Shown: one piece after another, positions 1 to 7,348 of the stretch
Layout of the letters: each line of letters begins with the position of its first letter
Position numbering within the stretch: position 1 is the first letter of the stretch
DNA from: an uncultured Bacillota bacterium
GTDB lineage: Bacteria > Bacillota > JAAYKD01
Reading direction: 5' to 3'
Assembly: GCA_937897315.1 (NCBI GenBank)
Contig: CALCNS010000236.1
Location: 1-11,884 of the forward strand
DNA: 11,884 bases
Made by a program: the position numbers and the translations under genes
The notes under the pieces: model-generated
Database searches by the model: none
Told to the model about the DNA's origin: nothing
The model's input: the letters and a program-made list of their open reading frames with translations, nothing else

Positions 1-1
1 T

Positions 2-469
2 GGCTCTATGACCCTGAAACAAATGGATTTAAGCACTAAACTTCGTGTCAAAAACTGTGTGCTGTGGCATTGGGAACAAAGCGGTGCAGCCCTTTTACCA
101 GCCAGACAATCCCAAGTTTATTTGAGTAGCGTCAATGGTATGGCTGAAACCGGGGAGTGGATCAACATCGATGGTAGTGGTAACAGAGTTTCGGCTACCA
201 TTTATGGACCGCAAGCCGTTTATTTGGTGGTTGGGCGCAATAAAATCGCTCCCGATTTAGAAGCAGCGACTTGGCGTGCCAAAAACATTGCTGCTCCGCT
301 GAATGCCCAACGTTTGCATACTGCAACGCCATGTGCAATCAAAGGAGACAAGTGCTACAATTGCGACAGCCCCGGACGCATCTGCAATGTGACGGCCGTG
401 TTTGACCGCAAGCCGAACGGTGTGCCTCATTACGAAGTAGTTCTGATTGACGAGGATTTGGGTTACTAA
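2..469 (+). CDS. LUD domain protein (LutC/YkgG-like), 3' part only
   Basis: This is the C-terminal part of a LUD-domain protein, the family that includes LutC/YkgG of lactate utilisation. The reading frame is open from base 2. The family normally begins about 55-60 residues before the glycine-serine-methionine-threonine-leucine segment seen at the window edge, so ATG at 8 is internal and the true start lies upstream. Recognisable family signatures are NIDGSGNRV, VVGRNKIAPDLEAA, the IAAPLNAQRL segment, a cysteine group (C109, C116, C119 and C126 counted from the ATG at 8) and the terminal LIDEDLGY. Many members act in, or beside, iron-sulfur oxidoreductase systems for lactate, but stand-alone copies often have no known substrate and no partner gene is visible here. 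A terminator follows it, so it is transcriptionally separate from the aro genes. The frame stays open for 26 codons after the TAA stop. Family assignment is firm; exact role is unknown. Confidence 0.85.
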   Translation, partial: GSMTLKQMDLSTKLRVKNCVLWHWEQSGAALLPARQSQVYLSSVNGMAETGEWINIDGSGNRVSATIYGPQAVYLVVGRNKIAPDLEAATWRAKNIAAPLNAQRLHTATPCAIKGDKCYNCDSPGRICNVTAVFDRKPNGVPHYEVVLIDEDLGY

Positions 470-550
470 GATTTACGGGCTAGCAAAGGAATTCCTAAGC
501 GTTTCCGCGAAATCTTGAAGCAGGATGAACCCAAAAATTCGGAATACTAA

Positions 551-587
551 ACAGCCGACAGTGGTTTCATTGTCGGCTGTTTTCTTT
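551..587 (+). terminator. Rho-independent terminator after the LUD gene
   Basis: A perfect 10-bp inverted repeat (ACAGCCGACA at 551-560 and TGTCGGCTGT at 571-580) encloses a 10-base loop and runs straight into TTTTCTTT at 580-587. This is a textbook intrinsic terminator for the upstream gene. It isolates the aro cluster, so the cluster should have its own promoter between here and about 645, although I could not pick out a convincing -35/-10 pair there. Confidence 0.92.
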
Positions 588-647
588 ATGGATGAGAGTC
601 CAAATAAATGAGATAACAAGTTGAAAACTATAGAATGGGTGAAGAGA

Positions 648-1484
648 ATGAAAGAAGCTTGGGCAAAGATTCGTGCGGATTACCCCTTGGCTTGTGGGGA
701 AGAAGGAGAACGCTTGGCAGTTTCCTTTGGCTCTTGCCAGATTGGCAATGGTCATTTTGCTGTGGTCGCCGGACCTTGTGCCGTGGAATCGGAAGAACAA
801 ATACATCAGTCGGCGAGTGCGCTCGCTCGCTTGGGTGCCTGTGCCTTGCGAGGTGGGGCGTATAAACCACGCACTTCGCCCTATGCTTTTCAAGGGTTAG
901 AAGAAGAAGGGCTACAACTTCTGGTAGCAGCCGGTAAAGCGGTTGGTTTGCCGGTGATCAGCGAGATCACCGACGCGTCGCAGCGATCTTTTTTTGACGA
1001 TGTCGATATTCTGCAAGTGGGTGCCAGAAATATGCAAAACTATGCCTTGCTGAAGGCACTTGCCGACCAAGACAAGCCCATTATTTTAAAACGTGGCTTT
1101 AGCGCTACTCTGACCGAGCTCTTAGCCAGTGCCGAGTATTTGATGACCCGTGGCAATACTCAAATCATCCTATGTGAGCGGGGGATTCGCAGTTTTGAGC
1201 CCTTGACCCGCAATACCTTAGATCTTTCGGCGGTGCCGCTATTGCAACAGATTTGTCGTTTACCTGTAGTGGTGGATCCCAGTCATGGAACTGGGGTGGC
1301 TTCCTTAGTACCGGCGATGTCGTTGGCGGCTGTGGCCGCAGGTGCCGATGGTCTACTTTTGGAAGTGCATCCGCAACCGGAACAAGCATTAAGCGATGGT
1401 GAACAAAGCTTGACCTTTGCTCAGTTCAGCCAACTCATGACTGATATTCAGCGAGTTCGCAACAGTCTTCGTAATAACCGGTAG
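648..1484 (+). CDS. aroF: 3-deoxy-7-phosphoheptulonate (DAHP) synthase, type I beta
   Basis: This cytoplasmic enzyme condenses phosphoenolpyruvate with erythrose-4-phosphate, the first and committed step of the shikimate pathway. The barrel carries the family signatures VVAGPCAVES, LRGGAYKPRTSPYAFQG, VGARNMQNYALL, ILCERGIR, VVDPSHGTG and LLEVHPQPEQALSDGEQS. By homology with the Thermotoga-type enzyme the metal ligands are C44, H213, E239 and D250, and K73 lies in the PEP site (numbered from the start used here). Only about 40 residues precede the barrel, too few for the ferredoxin-like/ACT regulatory domain of longer relatives, and no chorismate mutase domain is attached. I chose ATG at 648 because GGTGA sits 5 bases upstream; an in-frame TTG at 621 would add nine residues but has only a weak ribosome binding site. 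It is the first gene of the cluster. Function is near certain, the start less so. Confidence 0.93.
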   Translation: MKEAWAKIRADYPLACGEEGERLAVSFGSCQIGNGHFAVVAGPCAVESEEQIHQSASALARLGACALRGGAYKPRTSPYAFQGLEEEGLQLLVAAGKAVGLPVISEITDASQRSFFDDVDILQVGARNMQNYALLKALADQDKPIILKRGFSATLTELLASAEYLMTRGNTQIILCERGIRSFEPLTRNTLDLSAVPLLQQICRLPVVVDPSHGTGVASLVPAMSLAAVAAGADGLLLEVHPQPEQALSDGEQSLTFAQFSQLMTDIQRVRNSLRNNR

Positions 1485-1490
1485 AGGAGA
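1483..1490 (+). promoter_or_regulatory. Ribosome binding site that decides the aroB start
   Basis: AGAGGAGA overlaps the stop codon of the DAHP synthase gene (TAG, 1482-1484). Its GGAG core at 1486-1489 lies only 2 bases before ATG 1492 but 8 bases before ATG 1498, so the second ATG is the better-spaced start. Confidence 0.7.
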
Positions 1491-1497
1491 AATGCTG

Positions 1498-2571
1498 ATG
1501 ATTCGTGAACGCATAGAAACCAGTCAGCCTTATACGGTGTTGATCGGCCAAGGAACGTTAGCCGAATTGCCCCGAGAGATGGAGGGCTTATTTGGCATGC
1601 GCCGGTTGTTTTTAATTGGCGACGCCCATGTTATGAGCCTGTACGGTCAAGAAGTCAACGAAAATTTGCAAGAACGCGGTTTTCAAACCGATGTTTTGAC
1701 GTTTCAACCCGGAGAAGAGCAGAAGACCATGCCTACTCTGATCAGCCTTTTGCATCAATTGGCTGACCTGCATGCGGACCGTAAGTCGGTGTTGGTTGCT
1801 CTCGGGGGCGGTGTGACCGGAGATCTGGTGGGCTTGACGGCAGCTTTGTTTCAGCGCGGTATCCCAGTGGTGCAAGTGCCAACCACGCTCTTAGCAGCGG
1901 TGGATTCATCCGTGGGGGGGAAAACAGCGGTCAATTTACCCCAGGGTAAGAACCTGGTAGGTAGCTTTTGGCAACCGGCATTGGTGGTTTGCGATCCCAG
2001 CGTATTCCAAACTTTAACCCCTGAACTTTGGCTCGATGGTATGGGAGAAGTGATCAAGACCTTCCTTTTGGGCGATGCGGTGTCTTTTGAGCGCTTGGTG
2101 CTTGAGGGCAAAAATTACCCAGTGGAAGAGATGATTCAGCGCTGTGTGCAGATTAAAGCAGCCATTGTCTTAGCCGATGAACGAGAAGAAGATGGCCGGC
2201 GTTTGCTCAATTTGGGTCACACCATTGGCCATGCCTTAGAGCAGGTGAGTGGGTATTCGGTGCATCATGGTCAAGCAGTTGCTTACGGGCTTTTTGTTAT
2301 TTATCGTATTGCGGCAAGCTTACGTGTTTGTTCGGCAGAATTGGCAAATAAGGTAGAAGCCCTCTTACGCAAATTCGGATTCCCTTTACACTATGAGTTA
2401 TCTGTAGAGGCCTTAACTCTTGCCATGGTGCAAGATAAAAAACGCCAGGGTGAAAGCATCACCGTTGTGCTACCGGAAGCGGTGGGAAGCTGCCGGTTGC
2501 ATACCCTGCCCTTAGAGAAATTCCGTGACCTCGTAACGGAGGCCTTATATAAGGCAGGCGAACCACTATGA
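1498..2571 (+). CDS. aroB: 3-dehydroquinate synthase
   Basis: This enzyme converts DAHP to 3-dehydroquinate, shikimate step 2, using NAD+ and a divalent metal ion in the cytoplasm. The 357-residue length fits the family. The glycine-rich NAD-binding run ALGGGVTGDLVG lies near residues 101-112, followed by QVPTTLLAAVDSSVGGK near 126-142, which binds nucleotide and substrate. The metal ligands expected from the family are present: E184 in GMGEVIK, H241 in LGHTIGHALE and H257 in HHGQAVA. ATG at 1492 would add two residues, but the ribosome binding site spacing favours 1498. The gene starts 13 bases after the DAHP synthase stop and overlaps aroA by the four bases ATGA, which points to translational coupling. 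It looks intact, with no unusual domains. Confidence 0.97.
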   Translation: MIRERIETSQPYTVLIGQGTLAELPREMEGLFGMRRLFLIGDAHVMSLYGQEVNENLQERGFQTDVLTFQPGEEQKTMPTLISLLHQLADLHADRKSVLVALGGGVTGDLVGLTAALFQRGIPVVQVPTTLLAAVDSSVGGKTAVNLPQGKNLVGSFWQPALVVCDPSVFQTLTPELWLDGMGEVIKTFLLGDAVSFERLVLEGKNYPVEEMIQRCVQIKAAIVLADEREEDGRRLLNLGHTIGHALEQVSGYSVHHGQAVAYGLFVIYRIAASLRVCSAELANKVEALLRKFGFPLHYELSVEALTLAMVQDKKRQGESITVVLPEAVGSCRLHTLPLEKFRDLVTEALYKAGEPL

Positions 2572-3866
2572 TTCGCAACATTGAGCCGGGGTTTTTACGT
2601 GGTGAGATTCAAATACCGGTTTCTAAATCGCAAGCCCACCGAGCCCTATTGGCCGCGGCTTTGGCAGACGGCCCCACCGTAATCAATGGGGTAGGCTCTG
2701 GCCAAGATGTGTTAGCAACGAAAGCATGTTTACAAGCCTTAGGTGCTGAGATGCACGATTTGCCTAATAAACGGTTTCGAGTGAAGCCCATTCCACAAGC
2801 CGAGCTACATAATCTTCGTGAAAAAGAAGTGAACCTTCAGTGTGGAGAATCGGGAACCACGTTACGCTTACTATTACCGGTGGTCAGTGCTTTGGGAATT
2901 TCCTCTTTCTGGACGGGAGAGGGTAATCTTCCTGCCAGACCCTTAGCTGATTTAGTTCAAGCCCTTACTGGGCAGGGTGTCCAGATTCAACCCGAATCCT
3001 TACCCTTCCATTTAACCGGGCAGTTACAGCCGGGTCTTTTTGTCTTGCCGGGGCATATCAGTTCGCAGTATTTTAGTGGCTTGCTCTTTGCTTTACCCTT
3101 GCTTATGGGCGAAAGTGATGTACAAGCATCCACACCGATCGAATCTTTGGGCTATGTGCAGATGACTCTACAAGTGTTGCGTAGCTTTGGTATTCAGGTA
3201 GAAGAGACCGAACAGGGGTATCGCATTCCGGCGTCGCAGCATTACATTTCCCCGGGTAGCTTTTTGGTGGAAAGTGATTGGTCGAATGCCGCCTTTTGGT
3301 TGGTGGCTGCCGGTTTTTCTCCCCAAGGTTTGCGGTTTACAGGGTTAAGTTCGTCAAGTTTGCAGGGCGACCGAGCAATCGTTTCAATTTTAGAACAATG
3401 GGGTGCTGTGGTTACCTGGCAGGGGCATACCTTAACTGTGCGAAAGGGTTCAAAAAAACCTTTGCATCTTTCGTGCGAACAGATCCCCGACTTGGTGCCA
3501 ATCTTAGCTGTTTTGGCAGCCTTTACACCGGGGTTCAATCGGTTGAGTGGCTTACAGCGCTTGCAATATAAGGAAAGCAACCGTATTCAAGGTGTTTTAG
3601 CGTTGGTCCAAAACATTGGCGGAAAAGCCGAATACAACGTTAAAGAAGATTGCCTGTTCATTTTTGGGCAAGAGAGTTTGCCGGGAGGTCTAGTTGACAG
3701 TTTGCGAGATCATCGCTTGGTCATGGCGGCCGCCGTAGCTGGCTTATTATGTACTGAGGGTGTGCAGATCACAGGTGCAGAATCGGTAGCCAAATCGTAT
3801 CCGGATTTTTTCAAAGCTTGGCAGAGCGTAGGAGGGGTTTCATATGTCATCGCAAATGGGAAATAG
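2568..3866 (+). CDS. aroA: 3-phosphoshikimate 1-carboxyvinyltransferase (EPSP synthase)
   Basis: EPSP synthase transfers the enolpyruvyl group of PEP to shikimate-3-phosphate (step 6) and is the target of glyphosate. The 432-residue length is normal. Visible active-site elements are K20, S21 and R25 in PVSKSQAHRALL, the PEP loop CGESGTTLR (residues 92-100, containing G96 and R100), R124 in ARPLADLV, ISSQYFSG near 164-171, D308 in IPDLVPI, E336 and R339 in YKESNRI, D381-R383 in DHRLVMAAAV, and K409. The PEP loop differs from the NAGTAMR of the E. coli (class I) enzyme and resembles the CGESGTTLR form that I associate with clostridial enzymes. The start ATG overlaps the aroB stop (ATGA) and lacks a strong ribosome binding site of its own, so it is probably translated by coupling. 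Its 3' end overlaps aroC by 23 bases. Confidence 0.96.
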   Translation: MIRNIEPGFLRGEIQIPVSKSQAHRALLAAALADGPTVINGVGSGQDVLATKACLQALGAEMHDLPNKRFRVKPIPQAELHNLREKEVNLQCGESGTTLRLLLPVVSALGISSFWTGEGNLPARPLADLVQALTGQGVQIQPESLPFHLTGQLQPGLFVLPGHISSQYFSGLLFALPLLMGESDVQASTPIESLGYVQMTLQVLRSFGIQVEETEQGYRIPASQHYISPGSFLVESDWSNAAFWLVAAGFSPQGLRFTGLSSSSLQGDRAIVSILEQWGAVVTWQGHTLTVRKGSKKPLHLSCEQIPDLVPILAVLAAFTPGFNRLSGLQRLQYKESNRIQGVLALVQNIGGKAEYNVKEDCLFIFGQESLPGGLVDSLRDHRLVMAAAVAGLLCTEGVQITGAESVAKSYPDFFKAWQSVGGVSYVIANGK

Positions 3867-4929
3867 CTTGCGTTTCTCCCTCTTTGGGGAATCTCACGGT
3901 GCCGGGGTTGGTGTTCTCATGGAAGGCTTACCGGCAGGAGTGCGGTTAGATCAAGAAGCAATTGCTGCTTTCTTGAAACGTCGTTCTCCAGGGTTTCGTC
4001 CCGGCACTTCAGCACGGGTGGAAGCCGATACGTATCTGCTTCAATCGGGAGTTTACCAAGGGGTTACTACCGGGGCACCCTTAGTGGCGTTTTTCCCTAA
4101 CAGTGATGTGCGTTCGCAGGATTACGAAGCCTTTCGACACACTCCACGTCCTTCTCATGCGGATTATCCCGCCATGTTGCGTTATGACGGGTTTAACGAT
4201 CTACGCGGTGGCGGCCACTTTTCGGCGCGCCTCACTGCACCTTGGTGTTTTGCCGGCGCTCTTGCTTTGCAAATTTTGGCCGAGAAAGGTGTTGTTATAG
4301 GCAGTCACATTGCTCAAGTGGGCTCCCTTAAAGATGAAGGGTTTGACCCCGTTACGGTATCAAAAGAGCAACTCAAGGAATTAAGCAAGGAGCTGTTACC
4401 ACTCGTTTGTAAAGAGTTCAGACAAACCATGTTAAATGCTGTCAGCCAAGTTGCTGCTGAGGGAGATTCTTTAGGGGGAATCATCGAGGCTGCAGCAGTG
4501 GGCTTTCCCGGTGGATTCGGGAATCCGATTTTCGAAAATTTAGAAAGCCGCTTAGCCTATGCCCTGTTCGCCATACCCGGAGTCAGAGGGGTTGAATTTG
4601 GAAGCGGATTTCAAGCAACTCAAATACTGGGGAGTCAACATAATGACCCTTGGGTTTTTCAAGAGAACCAAGTGAAAACCAAGACCAATCATCATGGTGG
4701 TGTTCTAGGTGGTATTAGCACCGGTATGCCAATTCTTTTACGAGTGGCCTTTAAACCCACCGCCTCCATAGCCAAAGAGCAAAAAACGGTGGATTTGCAG
4801 GAACACAAAACAGCTACCTTGCAGATTATGGGTCGCCACGATCCTTGTATTACCTTGCGCGCCGCACCGGTGGTGGAAGCCGCTATGGCTTTGGTGCTCT
4901 TAGATGTGATTCTCGAAGGAGGTCGCTAA
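3844..4929 (+). CDS. aroC: Chorismate synthase
   Basis: Chorismate synthase removes phosphate from EPSP to give chorismate, the last common step, and needs reduced FMN. The 361-residue length is normal. Family signatures appear in order: LFGESHGAGVGV (H18, a catalytic histidine), KRRSPG, HTPRPSHADY (H105, the second catalytic histidine), LRGGGHFSARLTAP near 120-133, the GVRGVEFGSGF block, GGISTGMPI, and the terminal RHDPCITLRAAPVVEAAMA. The gene begins inside aroA, with GGAGG at 3831-3835 set 8 bases before the ATG. A later in-frame ATG (3856) is less well placed and would trim the usual N-terminus. It carries no flavin reductase domain, so reduced flavin must come from elsewhere in the cell. 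The next gene starts one base after its stop. Confidence 0.97.
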   Translation: MSSQMGNSLRFSLFGESHGAGVGVLMEGLPAGVRLDQEAIAAFLKRRSPGFRPGTSARVEADTYLLQSGVYQGVTTGAPLVAFFPNSDVRSQDYEAFRHTPRPSHADYPAMLRYDGFNDLRGGGHFSARLTAPWCFAGALALQILAEKGVVIGSHIAQVGSLKDEGFDPVTVSKEQLKELSKELLPLVCKEFRQTMLNAVSQVAAEGDSLGGIIEAAAVGFPGGFGNPIFENLESRLAYALFAIPGVRGVEFGSGFQATQILGSQHNDPWVFQENQVKTKTNHHGGVLGGISTGMPILLRVAFKPTASIAKEQKTVDLQEHKTATLQIMGRHDPCITLRAAPVVEAAMALVLLDVILEGGR

Positions 4930-4930
4930 C

Positions 4931-6436
4931 ATGGATCTACAAACGTTTCGCCTTATGCTAAACCAAATAGACGATCGCATGGCGGAGTTGTTTGTGCAAC
5001 GCATGAACATTGTCAACGAAATTGCTTTATGGAAACAGCAACAAGGGGTGCCGGTTTTAGATCGCAGTCGAGAAGAAAGCGTCATGAATCGATTAACAGA
5101 AGCTCATCCGGAACATTCCGAATCCATTCGTCAATTATATGAGGGGATTTTTCAAACTTCACGAGATGCACAAACGCAAATACTTAGGAGTTCATTTGGC
5201 CTTTTGGGGCATCCATTGGGTCATAGTCTTTCACCAGCCATTCATGCAAAACTGGGTACGTATCCCTATCGGTTGTTCGATATTTCACCCGATAGACTAC
5301 CTGGTTTCCTACAAGAGGGGTTGTTTGCAGGTATAAATGTAACCATTCCCTATAAACAGGAAATCTTGTCTTATTGCCAAACGATTAGCCCTTTGGCGAA
5401 ACGAATTGGTGCCGTTAATACCATCGTCAGGCAGCCCGATGGCTCACTTCATGGGGATAATACCGATTTTCATGGCATGAAGGTCGCTTTGCAGCATGCA
5501 AACATGTCACTGAAGGGGCGAAATGTCCTGATTTTAGGTGGAGGAGCTACTTCTCGAACCGCTCAAGCGGTTGCAGAAGAGGGGGGAGCAAGGGAAATTA
5601 TCAAGGTCACTCGTCAGGGACCAGTAAATTATAAAAATGTTAATCTATATCGGATGTTTGAAGTGATTCTTCAAACCACACCGGTCGGAATGTACCCAAA
5701 CAACGGGGAGCAATTAATTGATTTACAGATGTTTCCGCATTGTGTCGCTGTATTCGACGTGGTGTATCATCCCTTAAAAACAGCCCTTCTCTTGCAAGCA
5801 GAAGAATTAGGAATCCCCTATGAGAACGGATTAACCATGTTGGTCGCACAAGCCGTAAAAGCTTCGGAGCAGTTCACTAGAAGAAATCTAGCAAATACCT
5901 CCCTATACGAAATAACAGCTTCTTTAAAGAGTGAGATGCAGAATGTCGTTCTCATTGGCATGCCGGGTTGTGGTAAGACGACGTTAGGACGAATTCTAGC
6001 CGAGAGACTCGGTCGACCTTTTTTTGACAGTGATGAGATCTTGATGGAGGAACTTGGGAAAACTCCGGCTGAGGTGATTACACAGTTGGGAGAAGAAGCA
6101 TTTCGAAAGGCAGAATCCGAAGTTCTCTCGCGGCTTGGAAAAGGCAAGGGGTCTGTGATAGCAACCGGAGGAGGTTCGCTTTTGCGAAAAAGTAATCAAA
6201 AGGCATTACGGCAAAATGGTTTTCTTGTTTGGATACAACGCGAGTTGCCATTATTAAGTCGGGAAGGAAGACCATTGTCGGGGGATTTACTCCAATTGCA
6301 GAAACTATATGAAAAAAGAGAACCCTTGTATCGAGGGTGTGCCGAAGCAGTGGTTGAGAACAACTCTTCCCTGGAGCTAGCAGTCGAACGAATACAGGAG
6401 GTGTATCATGAAGTTTCTCGTTTTGAACGGTCCTAA
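4931..6436 (+). CDS. Trifunctional chorismate mutase / shikimate dehydrogenase / shikimate kinase fusion
   Basis: One 501-residue frame holds three enzymes. Residues 1-85 are an AroQ-class chorismate mutase; R7, R24, K35, D44, R47, E48, S77 and Q81 match the E. coli P-protein active-site set by my alignment. Residues 88-330 are an AroE-type shikimate dehydrogenase: GHSLSP (S99, S101), K142 in NVTIPYK, N177 to D179 in GDNTD, the NADP loop LGGGATSRTA near 202-211, TTPVGMYP, and VVYHPLKT. Residues 336-501 are a shikimate kinase: Walker A GMPGCGKTT (343-351), D366/D368 in FFDSDE, R392, TGGG (412-415), lid R447 and R463 in KREPLY. The product should catalyse steps 4 and 5 and also convert chorismate to prephenate. 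AAGGAGG at 4916-4922 precedes the ATG by 8 bases. M336 opens a typical kinase N-terminus (MQNVVLIG), so the kinase probably joined by read-through fusion. All three sites look intact. Confidence 0.95.
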   Translation: MDLQTFRLMLNQIDDRMAELFVQRMNIVNEIALWKQQQGVPVLDRSREESVMNRLTEAHPEHSESIRQLYEGIFQTSRDAQTQILRSSFGLLGHPLGHSLSPAIHAKLGTYPYRLFDISPDRLPGFLQEGLFAGINVTIPYKQEILSYCQTISPLAKRIGAVNTIVRQPDGSLHGDNTDFHGMKVALQHANMSLKGRNVLILGGGATSRTAQAVAEEGGAREIIKVTRQGPVNYKNVNLYRMFEVILQTTPVGMYPNNGEQLIDLQMFPHCVAVFDVVYHPLKTALLLQAEELGIPYENGLTMLVAQAVKASEQFTRRNLANTSLYEITASLKSEMQNVVLIGMPGCGKTTLGRILAERLGRPFFDSDEILMEELGKTPAEVITQLGEEAFRKAESEVLSRLGKGKGSVIATGGGSLLRKSNQKALRQNGFLVWIQRELPLLSREGRPLSGDLLQLQKLYEKREPLYRGCAEAVVENNSSLELAVERIQEVYHEVSRFERS

Positions 6437-7316
6437 TCTCAATTTGTTGGGGGTGCGCGAGCCTGGAGTCTATGGCAGCCAAACTTATGAAGACTTACTT
6501 GCATTTTTAATGAACTCCGCCAAAAATCTATCTGTTGATGTGGAATGTCGTCAAACCAATCATGAAGGTGTTTTGGTGGATTGGATACAAGAAGCAAGAC
6601 AGAGTTACGATGGCATTATCATCAACCCTGCCGCGTACACTCACACATCGATTGCCATCTTAGATGCGCTACTGGCTGTGAAGCTTCCGGCCGTTGAGGT
6701 GCATTTAAGCGATACGCAAAAGCGTGAGGCGTTTCGAAAACAGTCCTATGCCGGACTTGCCTGTCAAAAAACCTTTCAGGGATTCGGCTTCGAAGGGTAT
6801 CGCTTGGCTATGGAATGGTTGAAACATCACTTGGAACAGAAAAATCAAACAGGAAATGCCATAGAGATTCGCCCATACAAGGATACAGATTGGGAGCATT
6901 TACAACGAATTCATGACGCGGCTCGTCAGCAGGAATTGGCACGTTGTGGTTATTTGGAGGGTTATACGAATTTATTAGCCACTTTTGAAGAAGAAAACTT
7001 GTTTGAAGGACAAGTTGCGGTACTGCTACTCCATGAAGTTCCTCGGGGGTTTGTCGCTTTTACCAATCACGAAATCACTTGGTTTTATGTAGAACCCGGA
7101 TATCAGCGCCGCGGATTCGGCAAAAAGCTATTGTATTACACACTGCAACATACAAAAAGACCTTTATCGGTGTGGGTTTTGCATGGCAACCTTCCGGCAA
7201 TCTCCTTTTACGAATCCATGGGTTTTGCCTTTATGGAAGAAAAGAAAGGACCGCTGCATCGCTCGCAATCTCAACCCATATATGCCATTGGCTTACGATA
7301 TGGTCTTATGGGTTAG
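6408..7316 (+). CDS. Type II 3-dehydroquinate dehydratase fused to a GNAT acetyltransferase
   Basis: Residues 1-142 form a type II dehydroquinase, which converts 3-dehydroquinate to 3-dehydroshikimate (step 3). Key features are LVLNGPNLNLLGVREP, catalytic Y22, NHEG (51-54), INPAAYTHTSIAILDAL, H99 in PAVEVHLSD and REAFR (106-110). From about residue 150 a GNAT domain follows: IEIRPYKDTDWEHLQRIHDAA opens it, the acetyl-CoA loop is YVEPGYQRRGFGKKLL (227-242), and NLPAISFYESMGF (261-273) is the usual C-terminal motif. Stand-alone dehydroquinases of this type are about 145 residues, so this is a genuine fusion of roughly twice that length in one uninterrupted frame. The GNAT substrate is unknown. 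AGGAGGTG at 6396-6403 serves the ATG, and the gene overlaps the preceding one by 29 bases. The first half completes the pathway; its symbol would be aroQ or aroD depending on convention. Confidence 0.93.
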   Translation: MKFLVLNGPNLNLLGVREPGVYGSQTYEDLLAFLMNSAKNLSVDVECRQTNHEGVLVDWIQEARQSYDGIIINPAAYTHTSIAILDALLAVKLPAVEVHLSDTQKREAFRKQSYAGLACQKTFQGFGFEGYRLAMEWLKHHLEQKNQTGNAIEIRPYKDTDWEHLQRIHDAARQQELARCGYLEGYTNLLATFEEENLFEGQVAVLLLHEVPRGFVAFTNHEITWFYVEPGYQRRGFGKKLLYYTLQHTKRPLSVWVLHGNLPAISFYESMGFAFMEEKKGPLHRSQSQPIYAIGLRYGLMG

Positions 7317-7348
7317 TTTGCAGGATTTACAGCTTCTTTTGCAGAATT
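7317..7348 (+). repeat. Short direct repeat, two helical turns apart
   Basis: TTTGCAGGATT (7317-7327) and TTTGCAGAATT (7338-7348) differ at one base, and their starts are 21 bases apart. They lie in the non-coding gap directly after the dehydroquinase-GNAT stop. The spacing would put both copies on the same DNA face, as in a regulator's operator, but with only two copies chance is possible. Confidence 0.35.

Noticed and set aside
588..647. Promoter for the aro cluster
   Set aside because: TTGAAA and TATAGAAT are present around 621-636 but lie almost adjacent rather than about 17 bases apart, and no better pair was found.
567..893. A 108-codon minus-strand open frame overlapping the terminator and the start of the DAHP synthase gene
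   Set aside because: It covers conserved DAHP synthase coding sequence, its product has no family signature and it would run into the terminator stem.
2542..2555. Perfect 14-base palindrome GCCTTATATAAGGC just before the aroA start
   Set aside because: It lies inside aroB coding sequence, and about one palindrome of this length is expected by chance in a window of this size. An operator role is possible but unsupported.
5936..6436. Internal start at M336 giving a separate shikimate kinase
   Set aside because: The methionine looks like an ancestral kinase start, but the upstream AAAGAG is weak and the frame is continuous, so the fusion protein is the simpler reading.
6078..6482. A 134-codon open frame on the minus strand across the kinase/dehydroquinase junction
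   Set aside because: It lies wholly opposite two strongly supported genes, has no recognisable motifs and fits the chance antisense pattern seen at many places in the window.
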